DNA of 64,000 nt from Phoronis australis. Its lineage: Eukaryota > Phoronida > Phoronidae. The stretch is taken from NCBI GenBank assembly GCA_002633005.1, contig NMRA01000018.1, forward strand, positions 118,291 through 182,290, read 5' to 3'. The translations under genes and the position numbers were made by a program. Of this stretch, positions 1 to 11,300 are shown piece by piece. The notes beneath the pieces were generated by a model. It had not been told where the DNA came from. It ran no database searches and saw nothing but the letters and a program-made list of their open reading frames with translations. Positions within the stretch are counted from its first letter, which is position 1. The number at the start of each line of letters is the position of its first letter.

Positions 1-829
1 TGAATGGTTTTGTAATAGGAAGACGACAACATTTTCCCAATTTCCGATGTGTTTGACGTATTCTGTGCCATTTAATGGCCATTTGTTTGATACTAAAAAC
101 TCCATTAGAAGCACACCCTTTCTGTTGCTGTTATGTGTGCATTTCAATGCTCTTGTCGAGTTACCTAAAGACATTGTGTTAGCACAGGCATGTATTCATG
201 AAATTTGTAGGATTGTCTTCCCGCTCATTCTACATCTGATCTTAGTGTACTGAGAGTGGGCACTTGGTGTGGGTAGGCTTTTGATCCCATTGCAAGTTGC
301 TTGCATTTTTACGGTTTTTAAATTTCGTAAAAGTCTGTGTTTAGCTTTAATTGTTAGAAAAATTTACGATTTTTGATATTCTAAATTGAGGATTATTAAC
401 TATAGTTTTATATGTCTGTTGTTTTGGCATTTTTGTGCACCCACGTGAGTGCTTATTGTTGTCATCTATTTCTGTCCCATATCCTTCCAAATGCATCTTC
501 ACTAAGTGTGGCATTAAGTGTGACTGAAACGCAATTGATGTTGATTTTTGGATAGATACAACTTCTGTGACACTGACAGCCCTTAGCGAAGACTGGCATT
601 CCATCTGTGCGCCCCGTCATTCTTTACCGCCTGCTAATGCAATTAAGCATTGTAATTGAAAGTCGCATTCCTCTACTGTTTTAGTCGTACATTTTTCCTT
701 ACTTGAGCATACAGATTGATGTCGTACAAAATTGCAATCTGTCCTCGAAGACAACGTCCTTCAGAATGCATGCACTAATTCTTTAAGGCATGGCATTCTG
801 ACATCATCGACTCCAACCCATTGTTACAG
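1..829. other. intron/upstream sequence of the zinc-finger gene with an old repeat copy
   Basis: No exon was found here. The first 250 bases resemble the end of the CTCF-motif repeat seen at 5900-6050: both contain a 'ccattt/ccattg' stretch after a CTCF-like core and later 'gtgcatttcaatgctc'. The zinc-finger exon at 830 begins in phase 0 in the middle of a finger, so its upstream exon must lie before this window or was missed. Confidence 0.5.
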
Positions 830-985
830 GGCTTCAAACAGTACAGTCAAGCGCGTAACCACGAGGTGTGTCACAACCCACGCAATGAAGATGAATTAGG
901 AGAGGACCACTGGTCAACTAAGAAGACCTGTGACATCTGTAATCGAACATTTGTCAATATCAAGAGTTTGAAAAAGCACGTCGAG
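830..985 (+). CDS. zinc-finger gene exon a
   Basis: Acceptor ttgttacag|ggc and donor gag|gtaaac bound 52 codons in phase 0. The exon holds the C-terminal half of one finger (GFKQYSQARNHEVCH) and the CDIC half of the next, whose final His comes from the following exon. Confidence 0.85.
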
Positions 986-3554
986 GTAAACTGTTGAATG
1001 TACCAGTAAAATATTTTAGTTGGAAAGTTTTATTTTTCTGTTGTAATCATTCTCCGTGACTCAAATCATTAAGCACTGAGCATATTTTACTTTGTGTTAA
1101 ATTGGATGCATGTCAACATTTTGCCATTTTGTAATTTTGTCAAGTGTCACGTGCATAGCATGTTGCTCAGACCTCTGTTGACTTTGTGTTTCTTGTATAG
1201 GTGCATACTACACATATAGGTACATCTGCTTAATTCTGGATATAGGCCCAGTTCACATATAGCCATGTGGGTCTAAATACTCTCACATGCTGTATACTAG
1301 TTCAACTGTGACATGGAGCAAATTGACTCTCCAGCAAGGTCACCTGTGTCCAGTTAGTTTTAGCTGCTCTTTTCAAAAATGGTGTTGAGCGTTTGATCAG
1401 AAACTCCTTCGTACATGCTAATTGGTGCCTGCAGCTGGACACCAAGTGGACACCAAGGGATAGTTGGCATAAAACCAATGATTAATCTTACCTTGCACCA
1501 CCTTCGTCAAGATGCGCCATACCAAACTACGTCAAGAAATTTGCACCAAAGCATTTTGATCTGTGTTGCTTTGCATTGTGCCAATATTTCAATGTAGACC
1601 GACATTACACCTATATGTAGCTTGGAGATGTTAATAAGCGGTGGTGCTTTCAGTGTGTCCATGACAAAGTGAAGCCCTTCTTCTGTCCCTACTGTCCACA
1701 CACTGCTTCAAGAAAGGCTATGATGCAGCTTCACATGAGGACCCACACTGGAGAGAAGCCCTTCAAGTATGGTTTTTCCCATTCAGTTCGATTAAATGCT
1801 ATTTGCATATTTCACAATTATTCTGGTTGTCTATGAGGTAAAATCTCACCGATTTAGGACACAATATGGCCGACAAGTGATTATTTTACTTACTTTTTCA
1901 ATTTCTCGTAAAAGATAGTTGGCACCAAATTAATGCTTTTAACATTTTTAATGTTCAGTGCCATAGCTACCATCAGACAATGAATCTCTGAAATTCTTAG
2001 TATTCACAGCAGTGTTAGAAGTGGCCTTTGAAAAATGAAAAAAGGCCTATTTTGACAATTTTTTTTTAGTTTTTACTATAGTACTAGAAATCCAAGCTTG
2101 TTATAGTTGTTCTTTTGTCAAGTATGGGATATGGCATTTACTTATTTTTACTGTGAAACGAAGTATACACCTGTAACCCCTAGGTAGTGAAGTACGGGAC
2201 ACCTCAGAATTTGCTTGCTCGGATTGTCCTGTCTTTCTAAATCAAATAATAGTTGATGTTTTATGTGATAATTTTCACCTAATCAGCAGACAACATGGCT
2301 GACGCATGGCACTTCATTTTGTCAAATATCTCAACAAAAATTAGGATTAAGAAAAGATGCTTGGTAATTTTTTCTTTAGTTGCAACATAGTAGTCGGACT
2401 ACTTTTTGGAAGGTTGAAAAAATAACCATTTTGCCAAATGTCTTTGTGCAAACTAACTGAAGATTTACCAAACAGGTAATTTGTGGAATCATTGTTAATT
2501 ATATCATTTTTGGCCGTAGTAAGATTAAAAAACAGGCAATCGTTGCACAAATAAAAAAGTTCATGTTCATTCAACGTTTCGTCTATTCCTAAGACATCAT
2601 CAGGATAATATATACAATAAGACAGCAAGTGTTGAATACCAGCCAAGTCACATCCATGCAGTGAAATGAGAGTAGGAAGAGATTCAGGGAATAGTAAGTA
2701 GGTCATCACCATAGCTGTAGGGTCACTGAGCTCTGCATGTTATTGAGAGATTCAGTAGCATGCAGGTCCTGAATGGCCAATGAATTGGGCTCATTTATAT
2801 CTTCTATTACGCAATGTCCTCTATTACGCAACGGGTCTTTTCTGTACACTCTAGGTGTGAGGTGTGTACATACTCCACTGGCGATCACAACTCATTGCGA
2901 CGGCACAGGATGAGGCACACCGGCCAGAAGCCTTACAAGTGTGCTCATTGTGCGTACTCGTGTATACAGGCCATCTCCCTTAAGATGCATATGAAGAGCA
3001 AACACATGGGCGAGGAAGGACTGTACGTGTGCAAGGAGTGTCCGTTCCACACTATTAACAAGAAGACGTTTGAAGAGCACTTAGAGGATCATAAGAACGG
3101 ACTGGTCCAAGCTAAGGCGCCAGAGGTGGTTAAACCACCACCAGTGACATCAACGAGCAACGTAGTTCAAGCAAGCGTCATCTCTGGTCCAAGTGAAATC
3201 TCATCGGCTCAGTTCAATTTGATCTACTCGGCTCTCAATGCCATATCACAAAACAGCGGCACCGTATCACTCGGTACAACGGTTGCCGAGGGGGACAATC
3301 AGACGCAAACCATCACTATCCATCTGCCCACAGAACAAGTGGAGGGAGAGTCAGTAGTGTTGGCAGTGGGACAGCCATCGGAGGCGAACGTCCAGGATGT
3401 AGAGTTTGTGGATGCAAGTCAGATTCACATGATTGAAACGGAACAGGCAGCCGAATGTGTTGCTAATGGAGATGAGATCACAAAGGCGGGGGAACAGAAC
3501 CAAGAACATGTTGCACAGCCAGTGCAGGACTCAAGTGTACCAAAAACTGACTGA
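830..3554 (+). CDS. C2H2 zinc-finger protein, 3' part of the gene (three exons)
   Basis: Three exons are visible, 830-985, 1654-1766 and 2855-3554, and their phases agree (0, 0, 2). The fragment encodes about 320 residues. It begins with the second half of one finger (ending NHEVCH). Four and a half further fingers follow: CDIC..H..VECVH, CPYC..HMRTH, CEVC..HRMRH and CAHCAYSC..HMKSKH, then a divergent CKEC..HLEDH. Two TGEKP-type linkers (TGEKPFK, TGQKPYK) join fingers, as expected for sequence-specific DNA-binding proteins. The last ~150 residues have no finger and are rich in Ser, Thr, Val, Gln and acidic residues, which would fit a regulatory tail. The protein should act in the nucleus, but target and orthologue are not recognised. 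The ATG at 2814 lies in the intron, so it is not the start. The 5' end of the gene is missing. Confidence 0.88.
1654..1766 (+). CDS. zinc-finger gene exon b
   Basis: Acceptor gctttcag|tgtgtcc and donor ttcaa|gtatgg. The 113 bases complete the previous finger (VECVH) and encode one full finger (CPYCPHTASRKAMMQLHMRTH, the His pair four apart) plus a TGEKPFK linker. The exon ends in phase 2, matching the single base that starts the next exon. Confidence 0.85.
1834..2060. mobile_element. AATCTCACCAATT-type MITE, degraded copy in zinc-finger intron
   Basis: It starts gtaaaatctcaccgatttag then acacaatatggccgac. The interior catagctaccatcagacaat matches the copy at 32326. The right end is not clear. 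Confidence 0.55.
2855..3554 (+). CDS. zinc-finger gene terminal exon
   Basis: The acceptor is cactctag|gtgtgag and the stop TGA is at 3552-3554. It encodes three fingers or finger-like units and then the unstructured Ser/Thr/Gln-rich tail. The polypyrimidine tract in front contains a short direct repeat (tctattacgcaa twice, near 2807-2832). Confidence 0.88.
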
Positions 3555-4739
3555 ACATCCATCACTTGTTCATTAATATATGAATCCATCCAAAACCATT
3601 CTCTGCAAAATTTGTTTGCCAATAGAACTTTTACGAGATAGTGTGTATTTTTGTCCCACTTCAATTGAGGTCGTGTCACAAACCTGGGGCACGTTCCAAA
3701 AGGCAAGACAGGTGCAAGACACCTGCAGCTGGAAAGCTTGAGTGATAGTATGGAACTAGTGAGTTTGCTTACATTTCTTTAACAATTCAACATTCCAATT
3801 TTACAATGACATATACAGAAGGGGGACAAGTCTACCTTCCTCGCAAAAGGATTATTGTGTATTGAATTGCTAATGGTTGTTTACCTACAAGTAACTTGTA
3901 ATTAAGCAAATTTCAACCATTAAAATTGATGGGCTACCTTTGTTACCTAGGTTGTAATTCTTGAATAACTTAAGTATTAATAGTATACCCATAAAACTAT
4001 ATTTTTCAAATCCTTAATCGTACAAAAGCTTGTCTGGGATTTTCTTTTAAAGGGGACACCGTTTTTAGAGTCCTTTTGGTGAGAAAAGATTTTCAGGTTA
4101 TCCAAGACAAATGTAGAAGTTCATCAAATTTACCCGGTTTCTAATTAATTACGCACGCATCACTCCCGAAGACTTGGATCATTTCTCGCCTTCCTTAAGC
4201 AATGGTTTATTGTGAACATATTTACGGCAAAAATTGTCCAGTTGCACCGCTTTGGGATGAAGAGTCAGCAGTGCATTCTTGACAGGTACGAGGCACCTAT
4301 AACAGATGTTATCATCCACATCTGTACTCTGCAAGAGCTTATGATGCGTGCATCCCAGAAGGCAAACAACCTCTAGACATACTGCAGAGTAAGACTCGGA
4401 GAAAGACATAAAATGGTCCATCTTGTTACAAAGTCATGAACGTATGGTGCATTTGATGTTAAACAAAGCCCAGTCCATGTAGCAAAGCTGGCAGGAAGTG
4501 ATATGGGTCGCAAACATCAGTTCCGGAGTGACACATGCAGTATTGATTAGAACTTGGGGAAACTTCAGAATTTTCTTAAGATAATCAGAAAATCGTATAT
4601 TAACTGAAAATGGAACTAAAAACAGTTGTTTGAGAACACTACTGCCAAATATTAAGGCACTAAGATTCTTTGAAAAAATGAAAGTTGTGATATTTGACAC
4701 CTGTGTTCTCTGCCTAAAACACCATAAAAAATCCCAGGC

Positions 4740-6060
4740 ACATTTTTGTTGCTAAAAGAATGAAGACAGAGAATAAGAAAGCTTCTTACGGAAAAAAATG
4801 TTTGTGTAAAATACAGCGACCTGTAAAAGAACGATTTTTATGTGCGGCGTCCGCTGCTCTATCTCCAAAACCGATTGACATATAATCATGAAATTTTGCA
4901 CATGTGTTGCGTTCATGGATGGGACGGCATGAGCGAACTTTCGGACGATTCCGACTACCGGTGTGCCCCCTAGTGGCAATTTTAGTTTTTTACGTTTAAT
5001 TCTGTATCTTCAAAGGTCCTCAACATATTTTCACAAAATTTGGTATGTAGGCATCTATTACTGAGGCGACAGTAACCTCGCGTTTTCGGATGGATTCGGC
5101 GTAGTTTGCGCCACCTAGTGGCCATTTTTAGTTTTCGAGTCTGCTTTTTGGCGTCCAGCTCTCTATAAACCAAACCGCTCTAAGTATGATTGTGAAAATT
5201 GGCTTGTATGTTCTTACTATGAAGATGACGGTGGACGGTGATTTTCCGACGACTTCGACTACTGTGGCACCTCCTAGTGGCAGTTTTTTTGTTTTTTTTT
5301 GCACCCATGCCTGTATCTCCTAAACTGTTCAGAGGATTCTTACTAAATTTATTAAGTGAATTTATATGATGTTAACAACGGAGGTCGACGACTTTCAGAC
5401 GGATCTGACTACTGGTGTGCCTGCTAGTGGCAATTTTATTTTTTTACGTTTACCTCTGTATATTTAAAGGTATCTGGCATCTGTTAATAAAGTGACACTA
5501 TCTCTCCGTTTTCAGATGGATTTGACCTAGTTTGCGCCACCTAGTGGCCATTTTTACTGTTTTTGGCGTCCACTCGTCTATCAACCAAACAACTTTCAGG
5601 ATAATTGTGAAAATTGGCATGTGTGTTTTTACTATGAAGTGGATGGCTGACCATTTTCCGACGAGCTCGACTACTGTGGTGCCTCCTAGTGGTAGTTTTG
5701 TTTTTTTGCGCTCATGACTGTATCTCCTAAACTGTTTGCAGGATCTTAACTTTATTTAACAAGTGTATTTATATGTTGACAACGGACGACGACGATTTTC
5801 GGACGGATCTGACTTCTGGCGGATCGAACGGACGCTGTGCCCACAAGTAGCAATTTCATTCTGTTCTGTTTTCCTCTTGTTTCTCAGAAGTTCCTTGACA
5901 GATTTTTATGAAATATTCCATGTTCCCGTTTTTGGATGGATTGTACATTTTGCGCCATCTAGTGGCCATTGGTATGATGCATATAAATAACCCTAAAAGC
6001 ACACCATTTTCGATGCATTCGTGGGTGCATTTCAATGCTCCGCGTTGCTCTTGTTGAGAA
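4740..6060. repeat. tandem repeat with CTCF-like motifs (array 1)
   Basis: Three related unit types of roughly 150 bp alternate and give a higher-order period of about 410-455 bp. Type A carries tgccccctagtggca (4964; again near 5417). Type B carries gcgccacctagtggcc (5108, 5534, 5952). Type C carries ggcacctcctagtggcag (5266; variant at 5678). A decayed site lies near 5840. On the minus strand these read CCACTAG-G-GGC, the core of the vertebrate CTCF consensus. Text between cores is also shared, for example gatttgaccta/gtttgcgcc and the ccgac-cgact stretches. The same family returns in inverted orientation at 49.2-52.2 kb. No coding capacity is seen. Confidence 0.75.
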
Positions 6061-6996
6061 AATCAGGAATTGCTTTTGTGCACACAAGATTCTGTGACCA
6101 TCAAGGAATTTAAAAATGTATAGTGTTATGGATCCACTAATACTTAGAAAGTTTGTTTTTAAAAAAACTGATTCATGGTCCGTGGTAACTAAGATAGGCT
6201 ACTACCTTATGTAATTACCAACAAACTGACAAGATAAATCTAAATTTATTCAAATTAATCACAATTCCATTACTTCTGACTTTCTGTAACAGTTTTTGGC
6301 CGTTCATGAGAATTGCAGTCTACTAAAACATGATTGAACAATTGCTGCAACTGCATTTCAGCCAGGTAAAATTTGCAAAGCAGTTATGGCACAACTTGAA
6401 ATGGAATATGTCCAATTTCAGTAGGCCAATACCCTTAACATGAGAGAGACAGAGGTACTAATAGCAAAGTTCTCCATTTTATCCTCCTATAAAGTTGTAA
6501 ATGAGACACTTTTACTTCATTACTAGGTAAAGGTTCATCCCTATGAATTACTTAACACGCAAACTTGAGTCGTGTTTATTCAACTACAAAAATATATAAC
6601 TCGCTTCAATCGAATTTTTGCTTTTAACTCTGGAAGTTCCTTGCTGAAATAAAATCTTGGATCCAAATTGTGCGAGTTTCATGGATAGCAGCTATTTTTG
6701 TGCTCCAACAAATTCAGGGCATTGGCAAAAATACAACAAAAATAAAGTAATCACCTTGAAATGGAAGATTACTTTTCCAAAAATAAGACTCAATTTCTTG
6801 TGATTACCGAAACCATAAGTTATCAAAGTACTCTTTAGCAGTTAAATTGCTTATAAACCCACATTTCACCCACTACAATTTTTTTATGTAAACCACTAAC
6901 TGCTATAAAGTTGGGTCTCTACTTGTTCTGGTTTCATGAACAACTGGCCAGTCGTTATTTTTCCAGACCATGCTCGCCGCATAAAGTGAAACGCCA

Positions 6997-7208
6997 TGAC
7001 AAGTCAACAAGTAGAACCTAGTCTACACCAATAACAAGTCATCAAGTAGAACGTGGTCTCCACCACTAACAAGTCAACAAGTAGAACCTGGTCTCTACCA
7101 CTAACAAGTCAACAAGTAGAACCTGGTCTCCACCAATAACAAGTCAACAAGTAGAACCTGGTCTCCACCAATAACAAGTCAACAAGTAGAACCTGGTCTC
7201 CACCAATA
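6997..7208. repeat. 35-bp minisatellite, six copies
   Basis: The unit is aacaagtcaacaagtagaac followed by ctggtctccaccaat. About six units run head to tail with a few substitutions (for example catcaag for caacaag). There are no spacers, so this is not a CRISPR array. Confidence 0.9.
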
Positions 7209-8242
7209 ATTAACTGTCAATTCTTTCGAAGCCTTGAAACCATCTCAAGTTTTACCAAGGAAAATTTGAGTCCAATTTCATAGGAGTAAGTGGTCTAAAT
7301 CAAAACTTGTTTTTGTAATGGAAGGCAAGTTTATAATGGTAGGCAAGTTTAGAATGGAAGGCAGGTTTATAATCCGTTTAAGAACGACACTATTTTGTGA
7401 CATTCATGTTCTGGTCATAGTAAGAAATGGAATACGTACCTTTTAAATCAACTTCTGAAGGAGACGAAATGAATTTGAGAATTGTTGAATTACATGTGAT
7501 ATATCATATTACAAAAGACGCAAATTTTAACAATAAAAATTCAAGCCGCAATGCTCCATTTAGTTGAAACTAATACCTACTTAGCAAAATAACTGTTCTA
7601 GTCTTCAGTAACTCAATCCTTAACACCACGGCGCAAGTATTATGTATCACACTGCAACCATAACAACACAAGTGTGACAAGCAATAATCCAGAGGTTAAA
7701 ATGACTTGTGATGTTTCAAACAACCCAGCCTGAATGTTGAAAACCTTAGGGCTCCTTGATCATTGACCTTGCAAAGATTTTAAATGAGTAACACATAAGT
7801 GAAAAATTTCTAAAAACTATGAAAATAAACAGCAAATTTGCAGCACTACTGAAAAGTGAAAGGAAATACTGGAAAAAGGCAGTTATGCATCACGACCTCG
7901 CCATCAACATATTGCAACATTCCCCAACTCGGTGTGGTACCATTGTCTCTGTGTTTGTTGCAAGGTTTTATGAACAAGCCATTGCCACACTTTACATTTT
8001 TATGCCCGTCCTCGAAGTTCACTAACTAAACATTAGAAATAATCACAAGAAAAGATATTTAGTAACTGAAAACTGCACTGAATTTTTTTGTTCACCGAAC
8101 AAATCTTGCATGATATCTCCACTATAAACGTTTGGAAGAAAACACAGCACTGCTGGACATCTACACTAAATGCACTAGTATCGATCATAACTGTAGATTA
8201 CATTAATTTAGGGTATCACTCCTGAAATATGTAATAAAAAAA

Positions 8243-8337
8243 TTATGTTTCAGTTTCAAGGAACTTGTTATAAGCTTCCTCGTCCATAAGCCCTTGTAAT
8301 TGTTCAGGGTGGCTCATCTTGATCTTGAAAACCCAAC
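8243..8337 (-). CDS. GCSH: GCSH copy A exon 5
   Basis: Acceptor ttcacag|gttgg, stop TAA at 8243-8245. It encodes the C-terminal helix, [20 protein letters not shown] and the residues after it. Confidence 0.93.
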
Positions 8338-11300
8338 CTGTGAATGAAAATAGGAGTTACTTAACAAGTGAACAAGCTAAATGATTGTGTGGTAAAGGAT
8401 AAAATTCTAAATTAAAGGTAACATGACAGCTTAATAGAAAACTTTTAAGTTTCCACAATTTAGCAAAAAAGCGGAAAAAGCTAATTTGTCGCATAATCTC
8501 ACATAAGAAAACCAACATGAGGTCTTAGAAACCTTAAGCCAATTCGTGCTGTGCAGTAACAGGTCATCACCATGACGCCAAGGTGAGGCAAAAATCCACC
8601 TTTGCTTTTCAAAAGGTGTATCATTCATTAGTCAAAAAAATTCCCCTCAATAGCAAAGGCTCTGTATAGATCAGCGTCCATCAAAAATAAAATGTATTAC
8701 ACCAAATTCACATAATTTAGTGACAATAAATACGGTAGACTGTCTGTTGTCAGAATAAAAAGAAGGTCCATTTATTATGGTTTTATGAGAGAAAGTTGTC
8801 ATAATAACAAAGTCTTGTAAACAAATCACCGTTGTAGACTGGACTGAATACATTGGCTTTTGTAGGTTACTTTTTTATGTCTAGAAAACAAAGTCGGACA
8901 GCCACTCAGAGAATAGGCTGGTTGCGTACTCGAACACTGAACGGAGTAACAGCTCCATGATCCGTCTTTTCCTCCTATCTTTAGAAAGGACCATGCACGG
9001 CATATGGACAGACCCGCCGTGACACGCCAACTCATCAAGCCGTATCTTAGGCAATAACAAACTGTCAGTTCTTCTAAACTCCAGCAATAACCTCTGATCT
9101 TAGTAAGGAAAACGCCAGCAGTGGATTTATAAAGGTAACTGCCTTAAATTAAAAGCTTTTTTGACAGAGGAAGGCGTTTATAACTTAAATTTCTGGAGTT
9201 TCACCACAAAATGGGTGCTGAAGTGGAATGACGCGAAACTTCCAAATTTAAAACGCCACCTATGAAATTTGTGAATACTGTTCACTGTAAGTCTGTAATC
9301 ATTTATGAAGCATTCCTATTTTAGTGGCACCTTTCACCTGATGAAACTGATATTGTAACAGTGTTCTAAACTAAAGCCAGTATCTTTAAGGGGCACCCAC
9401 CGTCTGTATAACAGGAGTTGTTAATGAGCGAGGGTTCTTCATCCAGTTTCCCGTTCACCTCTGTCACAGTGCCCGAGACAGGTGAGTATAGGTCACTCGC
9501 TGCCTTCACACTCTCCACAGCACCACACTCACCTGCAATCAACACACAGGTAGTAAAAATGCAATTAGAGCAAGTAAACCCAACCTGTTGATAGGTACGT
9601 GAGTACCAATGCACTGACTGGTTAGCAAAGCATAGTAATCAGGATATTAACTGGCTAGAGTGATCAGCTGCAAATTGTTTTCGAGAGGCTAAATGGTTGA
9701 AACTTATTTTTCTGAGGTGAATCAGGATCTGAATTTCCACAATTTTCGGAATGTAGTAAGTGCTGGCACTGAAAGACCAGAAAATAAATAAATAAAACCC
9801 AATGACCATTTTGTCGCCTCCCTTCAGTCATCGCCAACAAAATATGAGCTCAACATAATGTTTCGCCAAAGAGCGTACCAGAGCAGCAAAACATGGACCT
9901 CGGCTTTTTGTTATTCACTAATACGCCATTTGTAACAAAATCACAAAAATGCATAACGTATTTTGTTGTTTTAAAGCTCTGGCCAAAGCTAACAACTTGA
10001 AGGTAACTTGTACGTAACTTGAACGACACTTGTAGGTAACTCTATCCAACAATAATCCCAATAACGCACTTTGCCGATATAAAACTGATAGCGTCACTTT
10101 GAAAGGTTTCCCTGAAAGCAAATAAAAAATAACAACACTATTTCCAGGGGAAATGTATAATTTTTTCAGGAAATATAGTCAGGCCTCCTTTTGCGACTTC
10201 TCCGATCCGCCACTGAATTTTAAATCCATATATATACACAGTCACTGGTAGTTCATCATGGTATAACCTGCCTACCTCCTTGAGCCACCTCTGAATCAAC
10301 ATCAGGCAGTTGGACGAAGACGATATCTCCAAGTGTCTCCTAGAAACAAAGAGTCTAACATGCAAAACTTGAATATCCTGAATGATTGGCTCATTTGTGC
10401 CACTTGCAGCAATAACTAGGTCATGTTAATATCATCAACTAAAATTTTAGCAATTTTAGAGACGTGGCTTTAGCCTCAAATACAACCAAACAACTGTAGT
10501 TGGACCATACTAACTTAACAGAATGTGTAAAATTAAAAGATGGTAACGAAAAGTTATATTTGGTGCACGTGGTCCAATGTCGTTTGCGGTGCATCAGGTG
10601 TATGACTGGCCCCACTGCACGAAACACCCGAGCTAAAACTCTTAAGAAAATGAACAAATTTCCCATTTGTTGCCATGCACTAATGTTATAAGCATGTAAT
10701 GGCGCCATCTGGGAGCTTGCTCCTTAAGCTTTAGAAGCTCGGCACGACTTTACCAGCTGTTTAGGGGTTTCAACGCCAGTCCCACACTAAGGAAACACTG
10801 AAAAAGTTAAGCCCTGAAATGGTTTTCCAACAACTACCGACCGACAAAGCACACTAGTTACACTCTTACATTCTTTTGTGTCAATTGTAGGCAGTCAAAG
10901 CGTCTGAATGGTTTTCACAAGTCTAAATGTAAACCCTGCATTCACATTCACCTGGGCGTGGTTTGAGATTCCCACTGTTCCGATATCTCCTTCCACAGAA
11001 ATATATTCATGGCTTTCAGCAAAGTACCTGTCTGAAAACAGAAACCTATATTTTGACTTTCATTCAGAAATATAGAGAATTAAAGGTGACCCAGATAGGC
11101 AAGTATTGATGTCTCCCGCTATCATTGAAATGACACGTGGGGAGTGTCATATTTTTTACTCCATTTTGTTAGTCTCAAATTGTTGAGTATAACGGCAGGT
11201 CGAGCCTTCTAGAGACAGTAGCAAGAGTTCATAGGTATTATTTCTGGCTTACCACTTGAGAATTCATTGAAATTGATAGTTTTGACCTACCAAGGCAGCG

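Larger units (their letters stand above)
3555..8242. other. intergenic region between the zinc-finger gene and GCSH copy A
   Basis: It holds the 3' untranslated part of the zinc-finger gene (an ATTAAA near 3919 is a possible poly(A) signal), the CTCF-motif array at 4740-6060 and the 35-bp minisatellite at 6997-7208. The rest is AT-rich and I see no convincing exon in it. Confidence 0.6.

Noticed and set aside
2814-2854. ATG at 2814 as start of the zinc-finger protein
   Set aside because: It lies in the intron before the acceptor at 2853-2854. The upstream exons 830-985 and 1654-1766 join in phase with 2855.
6997-7208. Direct repeats as CRISPR array
   Set aside because: Units are contiguous without spacers, and the sequence is eukaryotic.
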